Both the position numbers and the translations under genes were made by a program. Shown here piece by piece: positions 41,852 through 46,307 of a stretch of 46,307 nt of DNA. Source of the DNA: Oscillatoriales cyanobacterium (GTDB taxonomy: Bacteria; Cyanobacteriota; Cyanobacteriia; Cyanobacteriales; Microcoleaceae); NCBI GenBank assembly GCA_004292955.1, contig RDXX01000058.1:1-46307 (forward strand). Reading direction: 5' to 3'. Every line of letters starts with the position of its first letter. Within the stretch, counting starts at the first letter, position 1. The notes beneath the pieces are model-generated. The model searched no databases, was not told where the DNA came from, and was given only the letters and a program-made list of their open reading frames with translations.

Positions 41852-41924
41852 AAGAACGGGCTTTCCGGCCCGTTCCACAATCAATAATTTTATTAATTGT
41901 GGAACAGGCCGGAAAGCCTGTTCC
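41852..41924. repeat. GAACGGGC/GGAACAGGC inverted repeat
   Basis: AGAACGGGCTTTCCGGCCCG and AATTGTGGAACAGGCCGGAA-type arms form a long imperfect hairpin related to 13355-13428. It lies between ispD and the Uma2 gene. Confidence 0.75.
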
Positions 41925-41965
41925 TTCTGTTATCCTAGAAATATCATAGCTGGAAGTAAAAAAAT

Positions 41966-42613
41966 ATGATTTCTGTTGCGCCGATCGCACCACCGTTACT
42001 CCGAGGCGAACAGCGAGTGGTGTTTAGAGATATTACTTGGGAGGGTTATCAACAACTGCTCCAGATTTTGGGCGATAAACGAGCGGCTACATTGACATTC
42101 GATCGAGGGACTTTAGAAATTACCATGCCTTTAGAAGAACACGAATTTTCAGCACGCTTAATCGAGTTTTTGATTCGGATTTTGGTGAGAGAACTAGGTT
42201 TAAAGATAAAAACAATGGGTTCGACAACCCTCGATCGATCGGATCTAGAGCGCGGTGCAGAACCCGATAATGCCTATTACATCCAAAATCAGCCCCTCGT
42301 AGCCGGTCGTACAGTAGATTTAGCAACAGATCCGCCACCCGATTTAGTCGTAGAAATAGATATCACCCATACTGATATTAACAAGCCTGCTCTCTATGCC
42401 AGTATGGGAGTACCGGAGTTGTGGCGGTACGATGGTAGAGAATGGCGAATTTATAAGCTGGAGAATGATGAGTATTTGGAAGTATCTGTTAGCCCCACTT
42501 TTCCGATTCTCCCCAAGTCCAAGCTCTACGAATTTTTGGCAGCAGCACAGGTAGATGAGGTAGAAGCGGAGGTGAATTTACGCAACTGGGTGAGAGAGAA
42601 CACTGACGGTTGA
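41966..42613 (+). CDS. Uma2 family endonuclease-like protein (DUF820)
   Basis: This 215-aa protein belongs to the Uma2/DUF820 PD-(D/E)XK superfamily, which is strongly expanded in cyanobacteria. It has TFDRGTLEITMPLEEHEF, then ERGAEPDNAYYIQN, then PPPDLVVEIDITHTDINKPALYASMGVPELWRYDG, which supply the acidic active-site pattern (D...E-x-D). Nuclease activity is predicted from the fold, and the biological role is unknown. The ATG at 41966 has a weak ribosome-binding site. Flanking repeats support the usual association of this family with genome plasticity. Confidence 0.9.
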   Translation: MISVAPIAPPLLRGEQRVVFRDITWEGYQQLLQILGDKRAATLTFDRGTLEITMPLEEHEFSARLIEFLIRILVRELGLKIKTMGSTTLDRSDLERGAEPDNAYYIQNQPLVAGRTVDLATDPPPDLVVEIDITHTDINKPALYASMGVPELWRYDGREWRIYKLENDEYLEVSVSPTFPILPKSKLYEFLAAAQVDEVEAEVNLRNWVRENTDG

Positions 42614-42650
42614 TTGATATTATTGGTTGTTCGTAATTATGGAGCTAGAT

Positions 42651-42741
42651 TTTTTTTAACCGCAGAGGAACGCAGATAAACGCAGATAAAATCCCATCCG
42701 CGTTCATCCTTGTTCATTCGCTGAGATCTGCGGTCAAAAAA
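42651..42741. repeat. ACCGCAGAGGAACGCAGA element
   Basis: Inverted ends TTTTTTTAACCGCAGA and TCTGCGGTCAAAAAA flank CGCAGATAAACGCAGATAAA and CCGCGTTCATCC. Partial copies lie at about 8931-8962 and 31153-31190. Confidence 0.75.
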
Positions 42742-42776
42742 TCCAAATCTATGCAATAACCAATAACTTAGGTTTA

Positions 42777-43709
42777 TCATGAAGGATTAATCGGAAAATC
42801 AGTATCATATTCAATCTCTGTCGCACTTTTAACTAAATCCAAAAACGCAAACACGGCCGGAATTAACAGCGCATCCTTCAAAACAGCCACTCCAATTACC
42901 CTTTCAAAAGCCACCGGTAAACTGCAAACTTTTACCTCAGCAGGTATCGGTTCGGCCGCCAAACGCGGCATAATTGTAGCACCCAAACCGCCCATCACCA
43001 TACTGACGATAGTTGAATCTTCGCTGAGTTCGTAAGCAATATTTAAGGGAAACTCCGAAGTTGCTAAATATTTGCGTAGGGGTATAGAACAAGCAGTTTC
43101 CGGCGGCTGCAAAATCAGCGGATGATTTGCTAATTCTTCCCAAGTAATTTTTCCACTTGATAATTTAGCAGTTGGTGGCAACAACACAACGTATTTATCC
43201 CGCAAAATTTCTCTACTTTCAAATTCATCTGAGATGGGAAGAGAAACAAAGCCGATGTCTGCTTTGCCCGATCGCAAAGCTTCCTCCACAGCCTGGGTAT
43301 AATACACTTCGGTAATGCTGACAGCAATCTTGGGAAAGCGATCGCGAAATTGAGCAATAATACCCGGTAGGATATGAGTTGCAACGCTGCGAAACGTCAC
43401 TATCCGCACCTGGCCTCCCTGCAAACCTTTTTCTAAATCCGCTTCTTTTACCATCATTTCTAACGATCGCACAATTTGACGCCCGTGAAGCACCACTCTT
43501 TCCCCCACCGGCGTCAGTTGAGCACCGTGTCGCCCCCGATGGAACAATTGCACACCCAATTCTGTTTCTAAAGAGGCGATAGCGTGGCTGACTGCGGATT
43601 GTGAAAGTTCCATTTGCAAAGCCGCTTCGCTAAAGTTTTCACAGTCGGCTACTGCTATCAAAGCCTGAATCTGAGAGAGTTTCATCCGCCGTGTGTTGAT
43701 GTCATTCAT
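42777..43709 (-). CDS. LysR family transcriptional regulator
   Basis: This 310-aa regulator has an N-terminal winged helix-turn-helix (residues about 9-68; MKLSQIQALIAVADCENFSEAA, SQSAVSHAIASLETELGVQLF) and a C-terminal periplasmic-binding-like co-inducer domain (about 95-300; VRIVTFRSVATHILPGII and MGGLGATIMPRLAAEPIP). The start ATG at 43709 has AGGAAACGCT upstream. The target is unknown: the upstream neighbour is a gap with a heptamer array and the downstream one is the Uma2 gene. It does not look like RbcR, and no divergent operon partner is adjacent. Confidence 0.92.
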   Translation of the reverse strand: MNDINTRRMKLSQIQALIAVADCENFSEAALQMELSQSAVSHAIASLETELGVQLFHRGRHGAQLTPVGERVVLHGRQIVRSLEMMVKEADLEKGLQGGQVRIVTFRSVATHILPGIIAQFRDRFPKIAVSITEVYYTQAVEEALRSGKADIGFVSLPISDEFESREILRDKYVVLLPPTAKLSSGKITWEELANHPLILQPPETACSIPLRKYLATSEFPLNIAYELSEDSTIVSMVMGGLGATIMPRLAAEPIPAEVKVCSLPVAFERVIGVAVLKDALLIPAVFAFLDLVKSATEIEYDTDFPINPS

Positions 43710-44055
43710 AGCGTTTCCTAGAAGGAAGAGTTGACAGTTGACAGTTGACAGTTGACAGAGGGAAGAAGGAAAAAGGACTCGAAGGCAAGGGTTTCAGCAA
43801 TTAATAACGTCCTACTAACTGTCGGGTGCGGTTGGTATATTTATCTATCGATTTTATTCATACAACCTATGCAAGTAATGATTTGATTGTTGTTTTGCCC
43901 AGAGCTAGGGTGGATATATTAGCTAAAAGATTTAATTGTACAGGAGTTGCAGAGCTATCAAAAGTGCTGTAATTGCGAGCAAGTTATTGCTTCCTTTTAG
44001 CTGCGATTTTTGATTGTGCAATTTTTGTTTAATTAAGAATTTGAAGGTGTTTGTT
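43710..44055. other. 346-bp intergenic region with heptamer array
   Basis: A (TTGACAG)x4 array lies at 43731-43758, upstream of the LysR gene. The rest must carry the divergent promoters of lysR and the 97-aa gene; no clear motif or further gene was recognised. Confidence 0.6.
43731..43758. repeat. Heptamer array (TTGACAG)x4
   Basis: Four perfect units lie 22 bp upstream of the LysR start codon, in its leader region. Confidence 0.9.
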
Positions 44056-44349
44056 ATGTCAACTTACGAAAAAGTGCGGTATCCCGAAAAAACAAGCGTT
44101 GTTTCGATTAACGAGCGAGCTAAATATGCCAAAAAGCCAAAAAGCCGATCGCTCTTTTCAGCTATCAATCAACTTTGGCAAGGTTTGCTCACCGCCGCTG
44201 CTGGCGAGAACGAGGTCAGAATTTGGCAAACGTGCGATCGCAATGGTAACACTTGCTGGCACGGTTGCGATCGCGCGACTGGTCGCTATACCTGCGCCGC
44301 GACGGATGACGAAATACGCGCTTGGATCGATCGGCGTTATTGCCAATAG
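44056..44349 (+). CDS. Small cyanobacterial protein, VWQxCDRxGNTxW type
   Basis: This 97-aa protein begins at the ATG at 44056, which follows GAAGGTG; the frame upstream to 44014 is unlikely to be used. The N-terminal half is basic (SRSLFSAINQLWQGL). The C-terminal part, VRIWQTCDRNGNTCWHGCDRATGRYTCAATDDEIRAWIDRRY, is a pattern seen in a family of small hypothetical proteins in cyanobacteria; it has four Cys and two Trp. Function is not known. The DUF2917 gene lies 128 bp downstream on the same strand. Confidence 0.7.
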   Translation: MSTYEKVRYPEKTSVVSINERAKYAKKPKSRSLFSAINQLWQGLLTAAAGENEVRIWQTCDRNGNTCWHGCDRATGRYTCAATDDEIRAWIDRRYCQ

Positions 44350-44477
44350 TAGATTATTGCTTGTGTGGGGCGAATTTTGATCGATTGTTTGCAGGCAGCC
44401 AAGATTTTGATAAACCAGCCCGCCAGAAAATTCGGGGAAATTGTTGATTTTGGATAATTAATTCCAAAGGAGATGCT

Positions 44478-44732
44478 ATGCTTCAAAGATATTCCGAATG
44501 TGCAGCGCCAGATCGCATAATCCTCATGAAAAACGAGGTGTATAGGTTGCCTCAAAATCATCGAGAAGTTCAAGTCTTGTCAGGAATTGCTTGGATTACA
44601 GTTGACAAACAGGACATCATCTTGCACAGTCCAGAAAAAATATCGCTTCCACCGAGCAAAAACTTTGCTGTCATCTCCGCTCTCAACTATATGCCGCTGA
44701 TTATGGCAGTCTGTTCAACAGTTGACAGTTGA
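44478..44732 (+). CDS. DUF2917-like protein, heptamer-terminated
   Basis: This 84-aa protein with a strong AAAGGAGATG ribosome-binding site carries a cupin-like DUF2917 core: VYRLPQNHREVQVLSGIAWI then TVDKQDIILHSPEKISLP. The last residues (CSTVDS) and the TGA lie within a (CAGTTGA) heptamer array, so the true C-terminus was replaced by the repeat. Function is unknown. Confidence 0.72.
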   Translation: MLQRYSECAAPDRIILMKNEVYRLPQNHREVQVLSGIAWITVDKQDIILHSPEKISLPPSKNFAVISALNYMPLIMAVCSTVDS

Positions 44733-44746
44733 CAGTTGACAGTTGA
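44719..44746. repeat. Heptamer array (CAGTTGA)x4
   Basis: Four perfect copies overlap the 3' end of the DUF2917-like gene and provide its stop codon. The next 280 bp to the TPR gene shows no other recognised element. Confidence 0.92.
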
Positions 44747-45028
44747 CAGTTTGAGAGCTACCTCTACCCTTAAGTCCGAGTATTGGAGTAATGAATAGTC
44801 TGATTTTAATTTCTCCCGATCGGGCGGGCTTTCAACCAATTCTTTATGGTAAGACATAAGCCAAGCCAAGCCATTTTCGATTTTGGATTGAAGAAGTGGA
44901 ATTGACTGCTTGTGCATGAGTTTGCAACTTGCTTAAAGTTGCATTCTTTGTTGAAACTGGTATCAGAGGCTAGCGACACAGAAAAAAACTTGGCAGAAAC
45001 ACCCCAAAGAGGTCTATCTTATTTATAA

Positions 45029-46141
45029 ATGGGCTTTTGGAGGACTCGATCGGTGTATTGCCACTCTTACCGCTTCAGCTATCTCGCAGCTATAAGTATT
45101 GTGGTATCGCCCGCACTCAGCTTGCTGGAAATTTCAGACGCTCGGGCATTTGCCCCTATTATAAATGCCAGGCCAGCTCGATCGGGCGATTCCCTACGGG
45201 ATAGCTTCGCCCCGCGTGCCCAAGCAACAGATCCCAAAACGGAAGCAGACAAACTCTTTGAAACAGGAGTCAAACAGCACCGTGAGGGTTTGTTTCGAGA
45301 AGCAATCCAGACTTTTGAGCAAGTTTTGGCAATTCGCAAGCAACTAGCCGACAAACCGGGAATCGGAGAAACCCTCAACAATATCGGGGAAGTTTACACC
45401 GAAATGGGTTCGCAGTCCAAAGCTTTGGAAGTTTTGCGACAAGCTTTAGCCATTCACCGAGAAATCGGCGAAGGGCCCCGCATTGCCCACACTCTCAATC
45501 TCATCGGTTTCGTCAACCGACTTGCGGACAATTTTGACGAAGCGATGAAACTGCACCAAGAAGCTTTGGAACTTGCAAAAATTGCCAACGACCAAATTCA
45601 AATAGCAGAATCTTTTCACAACATCGCGGCAGTGTACGCAGAGCAGGTAAATTACGCAAAGGCGATCGAATTTTACCAGCAAGCGCGGACGATTCGCACC
45701 ACAGAGGGCGATCGGCGCGATTTAGGCCGTACCCTCAATAACATGGGCGGCGTCTATTACAACATCGGCGACTTTAACAGAGCGATGGAATTTTACCATC
45801 AAGCCTTAGCAATTCGCCGGGAAATCGGAGACAGGGCTGGCGTCGCCCGCCTCCTCAACAACATGGCACTTACCTGTCGCAAACAAGGCAAAGATACTCA
45901 AGCGTTGATCTATTTTCAGCAAGCAATACCGATGTTTGAAGCTATCGGTGACAAGACAAGTATGGGACGCTTGTTTAACAATATGGGCGCGATTTATGAA
46001 AGTCTCCGTCAATATCCTAAAGCTCTCAACTCCTACGAGCGAGCTTTGAAAATTGCCCGCGATGGCGGCGATAAAGCTGGAGAAACTACGGCGATGGAAG
46101 GCATTAAACGATTGTCGTCCGGGCAGTCTTTGCCACAATAA
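45029..46141 (+). CDS. Secreted tetratricopeptide-repeat protein
   Basis: This 370-aa protein has a signal-peptide-like N-terminus (residues about 1-40; YLAAISIVVSPALSLL, ending ARAFA). TPR/kinesin-light-chain-type repeats of about 40 residues begin near residue 72 (ADKLFETGVKQHREGLFREAIQTFEQVLAI) and continue to the end. Six or seven units each have LLNNMGxIY...AL.YY.QAL.I...IGD. TPRs make protein-protein scaffolds; a periplasmic or surface location is predicted from the signal. No CHAT or kinase domain is attached. The ribosome-binding site is weak. Confidence 0.87.
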   Translation: MGFWRTRSVYCHSYRFSYLAAISIVVSPALSLLEISDARAFAPIINARPARSGDSLRDSFAPRAQATDPKTEADKLFETGVKQHREGLFREAIQTFEQVLAIRKQLADKPGIGETLNNIGEVYTEMGSQSKALEVLRQALAIHREIGEGPRIAHTLNLIGFVNRLADNFDEAMKLHQEALELAKIANDQIQIAESFHNIAAVYAEQVNYAKAIEFYQQARTIRTTEGDRRDLGRTLNNMGGVYYNIGDFNRAMEFYHQALAIRREIGDRAGVARLLNNMALTCRKQGKDTQALIYFQQAIPMFEAIGDKTSMGRLFNNMGAIYESLRQYPKALNSYERALKIARDGGDKAGETTAMEGIKRLSSGQSLPQ

Positions 46142-46168
46142 TCGCAGGATATAATTATCATATTTCTT

Positions 46169-46307
46169 GGTACGTAGTTGCGCTTAAGCGCTCTTTCTTG
46201 GATGAAGAAAGAGCGCTCAAGCGCAACTACATACCTTTCTTCGTACGTAGTTGCGCTTCAGCGCTCTTTCTTAAATAATTGAAGAGCGCTCAAGCGCAAC
46301 TACATAC
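46169..46307. repeat. Two adjacent family D hairpins
   Basis: Two near-identical inverted repeats (46169-46235, two mismatches between arms; 46242 to the window edge) each start GTACGTAGTTGCGCTT and end GCGCAACTACATAC. They follow the TPR gene and may act as a 3' stem structure. Confidence 0.88.

Noticed and set aside
44687..44917. 76-aa reverse ORF
   Set aside because: It has no ribosome-binding site, contains the open translation of the heptamer array (LSTVNCQ) and overlaps the DUF2917-like gene.

Overview
The window looks like chromosomal DNA of a filamentous, non-marine cyanobacterium (Oscillatoriales/Microcoleus-like, by inference). It is dense in the HIP1 octamer GCGATCGC. Intergenic spaces are crowded with hairpin repeats, MITE-like elements and short tandem arrays, mostly heptamers. 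It carries typical cyanobacterial genes: MASE1 cyclases, RTX/Calx-beta and SLH proteins, Uma2 and Rpn-type nucleases, an RppA/RppB (NrsR/NrsS) two-component system, and a small protein resembling half of the orange carotenoid protein helical domain. No rRNA, tRNA, CRISPR array, complete insertion sequence or prophage was recognised.

Layout. 1-4.3 kb: tail of an Rpn-type protein, then reverse-strand class II aldolase, VOC protein, HI0933-like flavoprotein and rubredoxin (the last two a likely pair), and a DUF433 protein whose tail is encoded by a MITE. 4.3-8.9 kb: forward polysaccharide deacetylase, a large RTX/Calx-beta/propeller protein and an SLH envelope protein. 9.1-13.6 kb: a translationally coupled pair (candidate Fe(II)/2OG oxygenase plus TPR-sulfotransferase), an unknown protein with a Cys/His-repeat tail, an acetoacetate-decarboxylase-fold protein and the OCP-like mini-protein. 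13.9-17.0 kb: a 1042-residue membrane protein built from about eight helical repeats. 17.4-18.8 kb: an Rpn-type gene broken by one in-frame TGA, with a tandem duplicate of its 3' part. 19-21.2 kb: an unknown small gene and proS. 21.4-26.7 kb: two paralogous membrane adenylate cyclases in tandem. 26.9-29.4 kb: rpmB and htpG.

29.7-38.5 kb is a heavy-metal efflux island on the reverse strand: periplasmic adaptor, RND pump, small lipoprotein, response regulator rppA and sensor kinase rppB. A strong terminator separates the lipoprotein gene from rppA. From knowledge of NrsRS in Synechocystis, the kinase/regulator pair probably controls the pump in response to a divalent metal such as nickel. 38.7-46.3 kb: a small ORF, a long repeat-filled gap, a GT9 glycosyltransferase, ispD, a Uma2 nuclease, a LysR regulator, two small proteins (one DUF2917) and a secreted TPR protein.

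The most striking theme is how often repeats shape coding sequence. Three MITE families and the heptamer arrays supply the stop codon and last residues of several genes (DUF433, DUF4351-like, ispD, VOC, DUF2917 and the 133-aa ORF). A repeat is also inserted in frame inside the RND pump. One 124-bp MITE with an 8-bp target duplication is nested in another repeat.
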